A DNA stretch of 64,000 nucleotides, from contig NZ_BBMC01000003.1 of assembly GCF_000971255.1 (NCBI RefSeq), positions 483,341 through 547,340 of the forward strand. The letters are read 5' to 3'. Shown here one piece after another: positions 19,627 to 27,418 of this stretch. The notes beneath the pieces are model-generated. The model ran no database searches. It was not told the DNA's origin and saw only the letters and a program-made list of their open reading frames with translations. The position numbers were made by a program, and so were the translations under genes. Numbering within the stretch: position 1 is the first letter of the stretch; each line of letters begins with the position of its first letter. Origin of the DNA: Demequina rhizosphaerae (GTDB lineage Bacteria; Actinomycetota; Actinomycetes; Actinomycetales; Demequinaceae).

Positions 19627-19652
19627 CGCGGCGAGGGGAGTTCCTCGTCGCG
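19627..19652 (-). other. Stem-loop in the livK upstream region
   Basis: CGCGGCGAGG (19627-19636) pairs with CCTCGTCGCG (19643-19652) with one mismatch and a six-base loop, GGAGTT on the plus strand and AACTCC in the livK RNA. Six-base loops are notable because ANTAR proteins bind hairpins with hexanucleotide loops, and the ANTAR gene is immediately upstream. The link is inference. Confidence 0.4.
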
Positions 19653-19743
19653 GTAACCGTCACGGTAGCGGGAGCCTGTTACGCGATTGCGTCGTGTCCA
19701 TCACGATTTTGTGACCGAACTGAGCACGGCAGAGCGGTTTGCT

Positions 19744-20373
19744 CTACTTTCCGCCCATCTGCTCGATGACCGCCTCAGCCACTTCTCGCATGGTGAGACG
19801 ACGGTCCATCGAGGTCTTCTGGATCCACCGGAAGGACTCGGGCTCGTTGAGCTTCATCTTCTCCATGAGGAGGCCCTTGGCGCGCTCGACCTTCTTGCGG
19901 GTCTCCATGCGCTCGTTGATGTCGGCGATCTCCGACTCGAGGGCCCGGATCTCCACGTAACGGGACGCGGCGATCTCCACGGCGGGCAGCAGATCGCCCG
20001 GGGTGAAGGGCTTCACCACGTACGCCATGGCACCCGCGTCGCGCGCGCGCTCGACGAGCTCGGTCTGCGAGAACGCGGTGAGGAGCACGACCGGGGCGAT
20101 GCGCTCCTTGGCGATCTGCTCCGCGGCCGTGATGCCGTCCATCACGGGCATCTTCACGTCCATGACGACCACGTCGGGCTTGTGCTCGCGCGCGAGGGCG
20201 ACGCCCTCCTCGCCGTTCGCGCCCTCGCCGACGACGTCGTAGCCGCCCTCGCGGAGGGTCTCGACGATGTCCATGCGGATGAGCGCCTCGTCCTCCGCGA
20301 CGACGGCGCGGCGCGCACGCTTGGGGGCCTGGGTCTCCTGCTCCGCCTGGGGAGCGTCCTTCGCATCAGTCAC
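19744..20373 (-). CDS. pdtaR: Response regulator with ANTAR RNA-binding domain (PdtaR-like)
   Basis: A receiver-ANTAR protein that, when phosphorylated, binds paired hairpins in nascent RNA and prevents termination. The 209-residue product has a receiver domain (residues ~22-140) with the acidic pair in AEDEALIRMD, phospho-acceptor Asp72 in VVVMDVKMP and the conserved Lys in YVVKPF. A C-terminal ANTAR helix bundle follows (ALESEIADINERMETRKKVE, then AKGLLMEKMKLNEPESFRWI). The GTG at 20373 is chosen because TAGGCT lies seven bases upstream. It resembles mycobacterial PdtaR, whose partner kinase PdtaS is not in this window. It is on the same strand as livK, 161 bases upstream. Confidence 0.93.
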   Translation of the reverse strand: MTDAKDAPQAEQETQAPKRARRAVVAEDEALIRMDIVETLREGGYDVVGEGANGEEGVALAREHKPDVVVMDVKMPVMDGITAAEQIAKERIAPVVLLTAFSQTELVERARDAGAMAYVVKPFTPGDLLPAVEIAASRYVEIRALESEIADINERMETRKKVERAKGLLMEKMKLNEPESFRWIQKTSMDRRLTMREVAEAVIEQMGGK

Positions 20374-20380
20374 AGGCGCT

Positions 20381-20386
20381 AGCCTA
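20381..20386 (-). promoter_or_regulatory. -10 hexamer TAGGCT for leaderless pdtaR
   Basis: TAGGCT, spacer AGCGCCT, then GTG. The same bases lie eight bases before the divergent tRNA, so the two promoters overlap. Confidence 0.52.
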
Positions 20387-20394
20387 GTGCCCTC

Positions 20395-20468
20395 GCCCCG
20401 GTAGCCCAACTGGCAGAGGCACGCGGCTCAAACCCGCGGTGTTGTGGGTTCGAATCCCACCCGGGGTA
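20395..20468 (+). tRNA. tRNA with anticodon CAA (Leu by anticodon), short variable loop
   Basis: All four arms fold: acceptor 20395-20401 with 20461-20467 (first pair G-U), D arm with one mismatch, anticodon stem CGCGG/CCGCG around the loop CTCAAAC with anticodon CAA at 20429-20431, a five-base variable region, and T arm GTGGG-TTCGAAT-CCCAC. The discriminator is A; CCA is not encoded. The anticodon reads the leucine codon TTG, but bacterial tRNA-Leu normally carries a long variable arm, which is missing here. I therefore assign the amino acid from the anticodon only. Confidence 0.85.
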
Positions 20469-20619
20469 CGCATCGGTCCTAGGACCGAGGTCGCAGATGC
20501 GGCCGTCCCAGCGCCGGCCCCCATGCCCCGCCCGCGCGAGCGCGACCGTGCGGGACCTCCGGCGACGCCTCTCGCGCCCGGCCGTGGGATGCTCGTCTCG
20601 AGACGTGAGGAGCGCCCCC

Positions 20620-21111
20620 ATGACGCATGCCACCACCCTGCACATCGCGCTGGTTGCGCACGACAACAAGAAGGCCGAGCTGCTCGAGTGGGCCTCCTTC
20701 AACAAGGGCAGCCTCGCCCACCACCAGCTCTACGCGACCGGCACCACGGGCACGATGCTCGAGTTCGAGCTCGGCTTCCGGGTGCACCGCTTCCTCTCGG
20801 GCCCGGTGGGCGGCGATCAGCAGATCGGCGCACGGATCGCCGAGGGCGCGATCGACATGCTCATCTTCTTCTGGGACCCACTCGAGCCGCAGCCGCACGA
20901 CCCCGACGTCAAGGCGCTGCTGCGCCTGGGCGCGCTGTGGAACATCCCCATCGCGTCGAACGTCGCGACCGCCGACTTCCTCATCTCCTCGCCGCTGTTC
21001 GCGCGCGGCTACGAGCGCAAGGTGCCCGACCTCGGCCCCCGCGACTGGGAGTCGATGCGGGGCGGGCCCGATGCCCAGGAGGGCGCGGCCGACGAGCTGA
21101 CGGCCGAGTAG
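20620..21111 (+). CDS. mgsA: Methylglyoxal synthase
   Basis: Converts dihydroxyacetone phosphate to methylglyoxal and phosphate, a glycolytic bypass that relieves sugar-phosphate build-up. The 163-residue protein matches the family closely: VAHDNKK with His14, [19 protein letters not shown] with catalytic Asp66, LIFFWDPL with Asp86, and [12 protein letters not shown] with His93 and Asp96; these align with E. coli residues His19, Asp71, Asp91, His98 and Asp101. ATG 20620 has a GTGAGGAG ribosome site eight bases upstream; the longer open frame upstream has no similarity. It stands alone behind the tRNA gene. Confidence 0.96.
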   Translation: MTHATTLHIALVAHDNKKAELLEWASFNKGSLAHHQLYATGTTGTMLEFELGFRVHRFLSGPVGGDQQIGARIAEGAIDMLIFFWDPLEPQPHDPDVKALLRLGALWNIPIASNVATADFLISSPLFARGYERKVPDLGPRDWESMRGGPDAQEGAADELTAE

Positions 21112-21116
21112 CCGCG

Positions 21117-21136
21117 CGGGCGCCCCGAGGCGCCCG
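21117..21136 (+). terminator. Hairpin after mgsA
   Basis: Perfect 8-base stem CGGGCGCC/GGCGCCCG with a CCGA loop, starting six bases after the mgsA stop. No U-tract follows, so it may be a weak or factor-dependent terminator. Confidence 0.5.
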
Positions 21137-21157
21137 TGGAGCCTGTCGGAAGCCGGC

Positions 21158-21193
21158 CCGGCTGACGGTCGGGCTGACGTTCCGGCTGACAGT
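21158..21193. repeat. Three tandem 12-bp repeats
   Basis: CCGGCTGACGGT, CGGGCTGACGTT and CCGGCTGACAGT follow one another without gaps; the shared core is GGCTGAC. The regular 12-base spacing places cores on roughly the same DNA face only if the helix is slightly overwound. Confidence 0.75.
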
Positions 21194-21294
21194 CGACGGT
21201 CGGTAGGCGGCCGGTCCGGAGAGCAGGTCCTGCGAGCAGGCCGGCCCATGGCCGAGCGCGCCATCGCAGAGGCCCGCGTCGCGCAGATCTTGCG

Positions 21295-21312
21295 ACGAAC
21301 ATGACAGTTCGT
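21295..21312. promoter_or_regulatory. Inverted repeat ACGAAC-N6-GTTCGT (candidate operator)
   Basis: Perfect six-base arms. The spacing is six bases rather than the four of a LexA box, so it is not an SOS operator. It lies 132-149 bases before the esterase ATG. Confidence 0.4.
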
Positions 21313-21443
21313 GCCATAAGTCACGTGTGCGCCATTGCGCGTCTTCCAGGGTCGATAGCGTCCGAGCACCGGACGGCAATGCAGCCGGCCGGCGTCCCGC
21401 GATCTACGCGGGACCCCTGCGATCTCAACGAGGAGACTCCCTC

Positions 21444-22796
21444 ATGACAGCCCTGTGGACCAGAACCGCAGCAGTCACCGCGGCGGCGCTCGCCGCCACC
21501 GCCTGCGGCGCCGCCGCAACGGCCGCCGTCGACACCGACGGCGCCACCGCCATCGACGCGACCCTCATCACCCAGGTGGCGCCCGACGGCCTCAAGGTCG
21601 CCGCCGTCGCGATCGAGTACGACCGCGAGCTGAAGTTCGGCCAGTCGGGCCTCGACGCCGCGGCCTTCGACGTCGACGTGGACCTCGGCGAGGGCGGCAT
21701 CGCGCCGCTCGTCGGCGAGCGCACCGTCACCGCGGCGTACACGAGCGCCACGCCCGAGATCACCGGCGAGCAGCGCGCCGGCCGGTACGTCATCCTCGAG
21801 CTCGACCAGACCGAGGCCACGGCCACGGCGTCCTACGTCGACTGGTCGACCACGATCACCCACTACTACGACCTCTCCGGCGGCTACACGGTCGCGCAGG
21901 TCGGCGACATCGGCAAGCGCAACCACATCGTCGCGGCGCAGCCCGACAACGTCGTGACGAGCTCCGACGTCGACAACCTCCTCATCGACGACTACGCCGT
22001 GGGCAGCCTCGCCACGACCGCGGGTCCGGTGCTCGACTACCGCTACTTCACCCCGGAGGGCACGGCCGAGAAGGACGGCTACCCGCTCGTCGTGTCGCTG
22101 CACGGCTTCGGCGAGAGCGGCTCGAACAACTTCAGCCAGCTGGCGGGCAACCAGATCTCGACGGTCTTCGCCTCCGACGAGCGCCAGAAGGCCGACCCTG
22201 CCTACGTCCTGTCGCCCCAGGCCGACCCGTTCGACGCCACCAAGGGCGCCTGGTGGGCCCCGCAGATGCAGGCGGCCGTGATCGAGCTGGTCGAGGACTT
22301 CGTCGCGTCGCACCCCGACGTCGACACCTCGCGCATCTACCTGACCGGCCTGTCGATGGGCTCGTACGGGTCGTGGGCGATCCTGCAGGAGCACAGCGAC
22401 CTCTTCGCCGGCGCCGTGGTGGTGTGCGGCGGCGGTGTCCAGGACGTCGAGGCGGCCGCGGCCGAGCTCGCCGACTTCCCGATCTGGGCCGTCCACTCCG
22501 AGGACGACTTCGTGGTCGACTACTACGCGGACGGCTCCGACTTCCGCGTGTTCGAGGCGCTCGAGTCCGCCGGCACGCCGGTCGTGTGGTCGGAGTGGTC
22601 GGGCCTGCTGCCCGACGCCGAGCAGGAGGTCCTCGCGAAGGCGGCCGCCAAGGAGGCGAAGCACGCCGGCAGCGAGCACATCTTCACCACCATCGAGGCG
22701 GGCACCACGCCGGTCTTCAGCCACCTGTCGTGGATCCCGACGTACTCGAGCGACGTCATCCTCGACTGGCTGTTCGCGCAGGACGCGGACCGCTAA
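21444..22796 (+). CDS. Exported alpha/beta-hydrolase esterase with N-terminal beta domain
   Basis: A secreted serine hydrolase of the PHB-depolymerase/feruloyl-esterase-like group. The 450-residue precursor has a signal peptide ending near LAATACG; Cys21 could be lipidated, but the lipobox lacks the usual Leu. Residues ~35-190 look like a beta-sandwich (Ig-like) domain seen in related esterases. The hydrolase domain has the oxyanion stretch VVSLHGFGESGSNN (~217), nucleophile elbow GLSMG with Ser304, Asp354 or Asp355 (HSEDDFVV) and His427 (FSHLSW). ATG 21444 follows an AGGAG at good distance. The natural substrate is unknown; it neighbours a sucrose-phosphorylase-like gene, which is not enough to assign one. 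Confidence 0.82.
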   Translation: MTALWTRTAAVTAAALAATACGAAATAAVDTDGATAIDATLITQVAPDGLKVAAVAIEYDRELKFGQSGLDAAAFDVDVDLGEGGIAPLVGERTVTAAYTSATPEITGEQRAGRYVILELDQTEATATASYVDWSTTITHYYDLSGGYTVAQVGDIGKRNHIVAAQPDNVVTSSDVDNLLIDDYAVGSLATTAGPVLDYRYFTPEGTAEKDGYPLVVSLHGFGESGSNNFSQLAGNQISTVFASDERQKADPAYVLSPQADPFDATKGAWWAPQMQAAVIELVEDFVASHPDVDTSRIYLTGLSMGSYGSWAILQEHSDLFAGAVVVCGGGVQDVEAAAAELADFPIWAVHSEDDFVVDYYADGSDFRVFEALESAGTPVVWSEWSGLLPDAEQEVLAKAAAKEAKHAGSEHIFTTIEAGTTPVFSHLSWIPTYSSDVILDWLFAQDADR

Positions 22797-22827
22797 CCCC
22801 GCCCCGGAGCGCTCGACCCTGACGCGG

Positions 22828-22857
22828 AGGCCCCGCCGGTGCACGCCGGCGGGGCCT
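22828..22857. terminator. Bidirectional terminator between esterase and GH13 gene
   Basis: A perfect 12-base-pair stem AGGCCCCGCCGG/CCGGCGGGGCCT with a six-base loop and TTCG after it. The two flanking genes converge on it. Confidence 0.85.
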
Positions 22858-22894
22858 TCGCGCGTCACCGGCGGGCCGACGGAGCGCGGGCCGC

Positions 22895-24388
22895 TCAGCC
22901 CTCGAGGACCGGCGGGTCCGCCAGCAGGTCGTCGGTCGACCCGTCGAGGCCCGCGTGGCGCCACCACAGCCCCGCGCGGTGCGACAGCAGGTCCACCGTG
23001 AGCTGCGCCTCGTCCTCCCCCGCCCGCCAGCTCATGGTGAGCACGCCGTCCTCGAGCGCGAACGCGAACTCGCCGTCGAACACGGGCAGCTCCGACCGGA
23101 ACGTGCACAGCGCCATGAGCGCGCGCACCACGGGACGCTCGAGCTCCCGGCCCACCTCCCCCGGCGCGTAGCGATGCCGGTTGATGTCGCGGCCCACGCC
23201 GCTCTCGCGCAGCAGGTCGACGTCGTTGCGGCCCGCCAGCGCGCCCACGTAGTAGACCTGCGGGATCCCCGGGGTGAAGAACTGCACCGCCCGCGCCGCC
23301 AGGTACGCGTGATCGTCGGCTCCCATCGCGTCGTAGAAGGTGCAGTTGACCTGGTAGAGGTCCAGGTTGGAGGCCGCGGCGCCCGTGGCGAGGCGCGACG
23401 TGCCGCCGGACGATGCGTGGATCCGCTCGACGAGCGCGTCGAGCTCCGCGGGCGGCAGCAGCCCGGGCGCGTCGGGCGCGGTCTGGTCCGCGCCGACGTC
23501 GATCACCCCGATGCCGTCGTGCGTGTCGAGCACCGTGACGGCGTTGCCGGGCCGGATCTCGAGCCACCGGGCGAGCGGCTCGCCGTCGCCCGTCGCGAGG
23601 GCGTGGAGGACGAGAGGCGGCAGCGCGAAGTCGTACACGCGGTCGACGGCCGCGCCGATCTCCACCTGGCGCCGGTAATACGAGTGCACCTCGACCAGCA
23701 CCTCGAGCCCGCGCTCGCGCGCGCTCGACGTGAACTGCTCGATGAACGTGAAGGTGTCGGGCGTCATGAAGCAGGTCTCGCCCGGCGTCTTGATCGCGTA
23801 GCCCACCGCGTCGAGACGGACGAGCGTCGCCCCGGCTCCCGCGATCGCGTCGAGGATCGCGTCGAGGTAGGCGCGGGCCCCGGGATGCGCGACGTCGAGG
23901 TCGATCTGCTGCGGCGTGAAGGTCGTCCACACCAGCCGCTTGTCCCCCGCCACGGTGTACGGCGTGAACGGCAGCCCGGGGCGCGGCCGGTAGATGCGCG
24001 CGAGCTCGTCCTCGGTCGCGCCGTAGGGGAACACCGTGGCCATGGTGAGGAACATGCCCGCGTACGGGGACGCGTCGCCCCTCTCCTGCCAGTCGCGGAA
24101 GGCCGCCGAGTCCGCGGACACATGGTTGACGATGACGTCGACCATGAGGTCGCGGCCCGACCCGACCGCGCCGACGTCGTCCCACGTCCCCAGCCGCGGG
24201 TCGACGGCGGTGTGGTCGACGGGGTCGAAGCCCGCATCGGCCCCGTCGTACGGCGTGAAGAAGGGCAGGACGTGCACGCCGGTGAACGCCGCGGACCACG
24301 GCGGCGAGCCGAGCAGCCGCGCGAGCCCGGGCAGGTTCCCCGCGAGCCTGTCGGCGTAGGTGATGAGCTGGACCCCGTTGCGGGCCAT
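22895..24388 (-). CDS. Sucrose phosphorylase-like GH13 enzyme
   Basis: A GH13 subfamily-18-type enzyme that phosphorolyses sucrose or a related glucoside into alpha-glucose 1-phosphate. The 497-residue protein begins MARNGVQLITYADRLAGNLP, and has LPFFTPYDGADAGFDP and VDVIVNHVSADS. The catalytic nucleophile is Asp193 (VRLDAVGYA), the acid/base Glu233 (LVEVHSYY) and the stabilising Asp291 (DTHDGIGV), aligning with Asp192, Glu232 and Asp290 of the bifidobacterial enzyme. PQVYYVGALAGRNDVDLL is typical of sucrose phosphorylases. ATG 24388 has a GAGGAGG site. No signal peptide is present, so it is cytoplasmic, and no sugar transporter is adjacent. Glucosylglycerate or sucrose-6-phosphate phosphorylase activity is an alternative. 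Confidence 0.88.
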   Translation of the reverse strand: MARNGVQLITYADRLAGNLPGLARLLGSPPWSAAFTGVHVLPFFTPYDGADAGFDPVDHTAVDPRLGTWDDVGAVGSGRDLMVDVIVNHVSADSAAFRDWQERGDASPYAGMFLTMATVFPYGATEDELARIYRPRPGLPFTPYTVAGDKRLVWTTFTPQQIDLDVAHPGARAYLDAILDAIAGAGATLVRLDAVGYAIKTPGETCFMTPDTFTFIEQFTSSARERGLEVLVEVHSYYRRQVEIGAAVDRVYDFALPPLVLHALATGDGEPLARWLEIRPGNAVTVLDTHDGIGVIDVGADQTAPDAPGLLPPAELDALVERIHASSGGTSRLATGAAASNLDLYQVNCTFYDAMGADDHAYLAARAVQFFTPGIPQVYYVGALAGRNDVDLLRESGVGRDINRHRYAPGEVGRELERPVVRALMALCTFRSELPVFDGEFAFALEDGVLTMSWRAGEDEAQLTVDLLSHRAGLWWRHAGLDGSTDDLLADPPVLEG

Positions 24389-24438
24389 GGCGCGCCTCCT
24401 CGCCCGGCGCATCGTCGCGCCTGCTCCCACCTTAGGTC

Positions 24439-24449
24439 GGGACGATGCG
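24439..24449 (+). repeat. Dispersed motif copy between GH13 gene and pyk
   Basis: Exact GGGACGATGCG in the 128-base spacer. A related CGCATCGTCGC (one mismatch) lies in inverted orientation at 24409. Confidence 0.85.
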
Positions 24450-24470
24450 CGCCCGCCCGGGGAAGGCGAA

Positions 24471-24500
24471 GGGCCCCGCCGGCCGAAGCCGACGGGGCCC
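24471..24500 (-). terminator. Terminator of gltB-gltD-pyk
   Basis: A 13-position stem with one mismatch and a CGAA loop (plus strand), 16 bases after the pyk stop, followed by CTTCGCCTTCC on the minus strand. Confidence 0.82.
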
Positions 24501-24516
24501 TGAGAGGCGGGTGCCG

Positions 24517-25935
24517 CTAGCCGCGGACCTGACCCACCTTGTGCACGAAGATCGAGTTCGTGGTGCCGGGCACGCCCACCGGGGTGCCGGACACGACGAC
24601 CACGTAGTCGCCGTCCACCGCGCGGCCCGAGGTCTTGAGGTAGCCGTCGACGAGGTTGACCATCTCGTCGGTCGACTCGACCTTCTCGACCAGCTCCGCC
24701 TGGATGCCCCAGGACAGCGCGAGGCGCTTCTGGGTGTCCGCCGACGGCGTGAAGGCGATCATCGGGGTCGACGGACGCAGGCGCGACATGCGCAGCGCCG
24801 AGTCGCCCGACTGGGTGAACGTCACGATGTACTTGATGTCGAGGTTCTCGGCGATCTCGGCGGCCGCGTGCGTGACGGCGCCACCGCGGGTGTGCGGCGT
24901 CGACAGGTACGGCGCGATGCGCGAGTAGCCCTTCTCCTCGGTGTTCTTGACGATGCGGGCCATCGTCTCGACCGTGACGATCGGGTAGTCGCCGACCGAC
25001 GTCTCGCCCGAGAGCATGACCGCGTCGGTGCCGTCGAGGATCGCGTTGGCGCAGTCGGAGGTCTCCGCACGCGTCGGGACCGGCGAGTGCGTCATCGACT
25101 CGAGGACCTGGGTGGCGACGATGACGGGCTTGGCCTGCGAGCGGCACAGCTCGATGGCACGCTTCTGGACGAGCGGCACCTCCTCGAGCGGGAGCTCGAC
25201 GCCGAGGTCGCCGCGGGCGACCATGACGCCGTCGAACGCGTCGACGATCTCGGCGAGGTTGTCGACCGCCTGCGGCTTCTCGACCTTGGCGATGACGGGG
25301 ACCGTGCGGCCCTCCTCGGCCATGATCGCGGCGACGTCTTCGTAGTCCTTCGCGTTGCGCACGAAGGACAGCGCGATGAAGTCCGCGCCGAGCTTGAGGC
25401 CCCAGCGGAGGTCAGCCTCGTCCTTGTCCGACATCGCGGGCACCGAGACGGCGACGCCGGGCAGGTTGATGCCCTTGTTGTTGGACACGGGGCCCGGCAC
25501 GACGACCTTGGTGACGACGTCGGTCTCGGTCACGTCGGTGACCTCGAGGCGCACCTTGCCGTCGTCGATGAGGAGCGTGTCGCCGACGCGGCAGTCGCCC
25601 GGCAGGCCCTTGAAGGTGGTGCCGCAGATGTCCTTGGTGCCCTCGACGTCACGCGTGGTGATCGTGAAGACGTCGTCGACGGCCAGGTCGTGCGGGCCGT
25701 CGGCGAACTTCTCGAGGCGGATCTTGGGGCCCTGCAGGTCGACGAGCACGGCGACGTTGCGACCCGACTCCTCGGCGGCCTGGCGGATGTTGCGGTACAC
25801 CTGCTCGTGCTCCTCGGCGGAGCCGTGGCTGCGGTTGATGCGGGCGACGTCCATGCCCGCGCCCACAAGCTTGCGCATCTGCTCAATCGGCGCGGTGGCC
25901 GGTCCGATAGTGCAGACGATCTTCGCGTTTCGCAT
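24517..25935 (-). CDS. pyk: Pyruvate kinase
   Basis: Transfers phosphate from phosphoenolpyruvate to ADP in the last step of glycolysis. The 472-residue protein has MRNAKIVCTIGPAT at the N-terminus, MDVARINRSHGSAEEH, the B-domain (residues ~70-170), the catalytic Lys in VIAKVEKPQAV, GVMVARGDLGVELP and the MLSGETSVGDYP segment. The C-terminal domain ends GTTNSIFVHKVGQ. ATG 25935 is preferred over a TTG three codons upstream because GGAG is well placed. The gene follows gltD by 16 bases, so pyruvate kinase is probably co-transcribed with glutamate synthase. Confidence 0.97.
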   Translation of the reverse strand: MRNAKIVCTIGPATAPIEQMRKLVGAGMDVARINRSHGSAEEHEQVYRNIRQAAEESGRNVAVLVDLQGPKIRLEKFADGPHDLAVDDVFTITTRDVEGTKDICGTTFKGLPGDCRVGDTLLIDDGKVRLEVTDVTETDVVTKVVVPGPVSNNKGINLPGVAVSVPAMSDKDEADLRWGLKLGADFIALSFVRNAKDYEDVAAIMAEEGRTVPVIAKVEKPQAVDNLAEIVDAFDGVMVARGDLGVELPLEEVPLVQKRAIELCRSQAKPVIVATQVLESMTHSPVPTRAETSDCANAILDGTDAVMLSGETSVGDYPIVTVETMARIVKNTEEKGYSRIAPYLSTPHTRGGAVTHAAAEIAENLDIKYIVTFTQSGDSALRMSRLRPSTPMIAFTPSADTQKRLALSWGIQAELVEKVESTDEMVNLVDGYLKTSGRAVDGDYVVVVSGTPVGVPGTTNSIFVHKVGQVRG

Positions 25936-25951
25936 GTTCTCCAACCTCGGT

Positions 25952-27418
25952 TCAGGCGCGCAGCGCCGACGTGTGCGCCGTCACCGGCGCCGGGAGCTCG
26001 GTGCTCCCTGTCAAGTATTCATCCATCGCGGCCGCGGCCGCGCGTCCTTCGGCGATCGCCCAGACCACGAGCGACGCGCCACGGCCGGCATCGCCGGCCA
26101 CGAACACGCCGTCCTGGGTGGTCGCGAAGTTGTCCGCACGCTCGATCTGAGCGCGCGACGTCAACGCTACCTGGGACTGTGCCTGGAGGTTCGTGACCTC
26201 CGGCCCAGTGAATCCCATAGCGATGAGGACAAGGTCCGCCGGGATCTCCCGCTCGGTCCCCGGGGTCGGGGTGCGGGAGCCGTCGGCGTTGTACTGCGTG
26301 ACCGCCACCTTGAGCGATCGCACATGTCCGTTCTCGTCGCCCACGAACTCGACGGTCGACGCGAGGTACTCGCGCGCGCCGCCCTCCTCGTGGCTCGAGG
26401 AGACCTCGAACACACGGGGGTCGGTGGGCCACGGCTGGTTGTCGGGGCGGTCGACCGGCGGCTTCTTGCCGATCGCGAGCGTGGTGACGCTCGCGGCTCC
26501 CTGACGCAGGGCGGTGCCGATGCAGTCCGAGCCGGTGTCGCCGCCGCCGATGACGATGACGTGCTTGCCGTCCGCGTGGATCTGGTCCTCGACCTCGTCC
26601 CCGGCGACCGCCTGGTTGCCCTGGTGGAGGTACGGCATCGCGAAGTGGATGCCGTCGAGGTCGCGGCCCGGGATCGGCAGGTCGCGCTCGACCGGCGCGC
26701 CGGTCGCGATGAGCACCGCGTCGTAGCGGGCGCGGAGGTCGTCCCACGTCATGTCCGTGCCGATCGCGATGCCGGTGCGGAATCGCGTCCCCTCGCGCTC
26801 CATCTGCGCGACGCGGCGGTCGATGACGTGCTTCTCCATCTTGAAGTCCGGCACGCCGTAGCGCAGCAGGCCGCCGATGCGGTCGTCCTTCTCGTACACC
26901 GCGACGGTGTGGCCGGTGCGCGTCAGCTGCTGCGCGGCGGCGAGGCCCGCCGGACCCGAGCCGACGACCGCCACCGTCTTGCCGGTGTGGCGCTGCGCGA
27001 TGTGCGGCGTGACGTTGCCCTCCTCGAACGCGTGCTCGATGATCTCGACCTCGACGTTCTTGATGGTGACGGCGGGCTGGTTGATGCCCAGCACGCAGGA
27101 CGTCTCGCACGGCGCCGGGCAGATGCGGCCCGTGAACTCCGGGAAGTTGTTCGTCGCGTGCAGGCGCTCGATGGCGTCGGGGTACTGGCCGCGCCACACG
27201 AGGTCGTTCCACTCGGGGATGAGGTTGCCGAGCGGGCAGCCCTGGTGGCAGAACGGGATGCCGCAGTCCATGCAGCGGCCGGCCTGGCGCTTGAGGACCA
27301 CCTCGTCGCGCCCGAGCTCGTCCTTCACCTCGGACCAGTCGCGCAGGCGGACCGGCACCGGCCGGTAGGCCGGGACCTCCCGCTCCCGGACCTTCAGGAA
27401 TCCACGGGGGTCAGCCAC
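25952..27418 (-). CDS. gltD: Glutamate synthase small subunit
   Basis: NADPH-oxidising subunit that feeds electrons to GltB. The 488-residue protein has the N-terminal iron-sulfur cysteines ([26 protein letters not shown]), an FAD-binding Rossmann site ([14 protein letters not shown], near 150), an NADPH site ([13 protein letters not shown]) and the late FAD motif [19 protein letters not shown]. It starts with GTG at 27418 inside the end of gltB, an eight-base overlap, so the two subunits are translationally coupled. Confidence 0.97.
   Translation of the reverse strand: MADPRGFLKVREREVPAYRPVPVRLRDWSEVKDELGRDEVVLKRQAGRCMDCGIPFCHQGCPLGNLIPEWNDLVWRGQYPDAIERLHATNNFPEFTGRICPAPCETSCVLGINQPAVTIKNVEVEIIEHAFEEGNVTPHIAQRHTGKTVAVVGSGPAGLAAAQQLTRTGHTVAVYEKDDRIGGLLRYGVPDFKMEKHVIDRRVAQMEREGTRFRTGIAIGTDMTWDDLRARYDAVLIATGAPVERDLPIPGRDLDGIHFAMPYLHQGNQAVAGDEVEDQIHADGKHVIVIGGGDTGSDCIGTALRQGAASVTTLAIGKKPPVDRPDNQPWPTDPRVFEVSSSHEEGGAREYLASTVEFVGDENGHVRSLKVAVTQYNADGSRTPTPGTEREIPADLVLIAMGFTGPEVTNLQAQSQVALTSRAQIERADNFATTQDGVFVAGDAGRGASLVVWAIAEGRAAAAAMDEYLTGSTELPAPVTAHTSALRA

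Larger units (their letters stand above)
21137..21443. other. Spacer upstream of the exported esterase
   Basis: No gene is visible in 307 bases. The spacer holds three tandem 12-bp repeats, an inverted repeat at 21295-21312, and the esterase ribosome site AGGAG at 21431. The AT content is locally higher around 21290-21340, consistent with a promoter, but I cannot place a convincing -35/-10 pair. Confidence 0.5.

Noticed and set aside
21295..21312. Second LexA box
   Set aside because: Arms match GAAC/GTTC, but the spacer is six bases rather than four and the downstream gene is an exported esterase.
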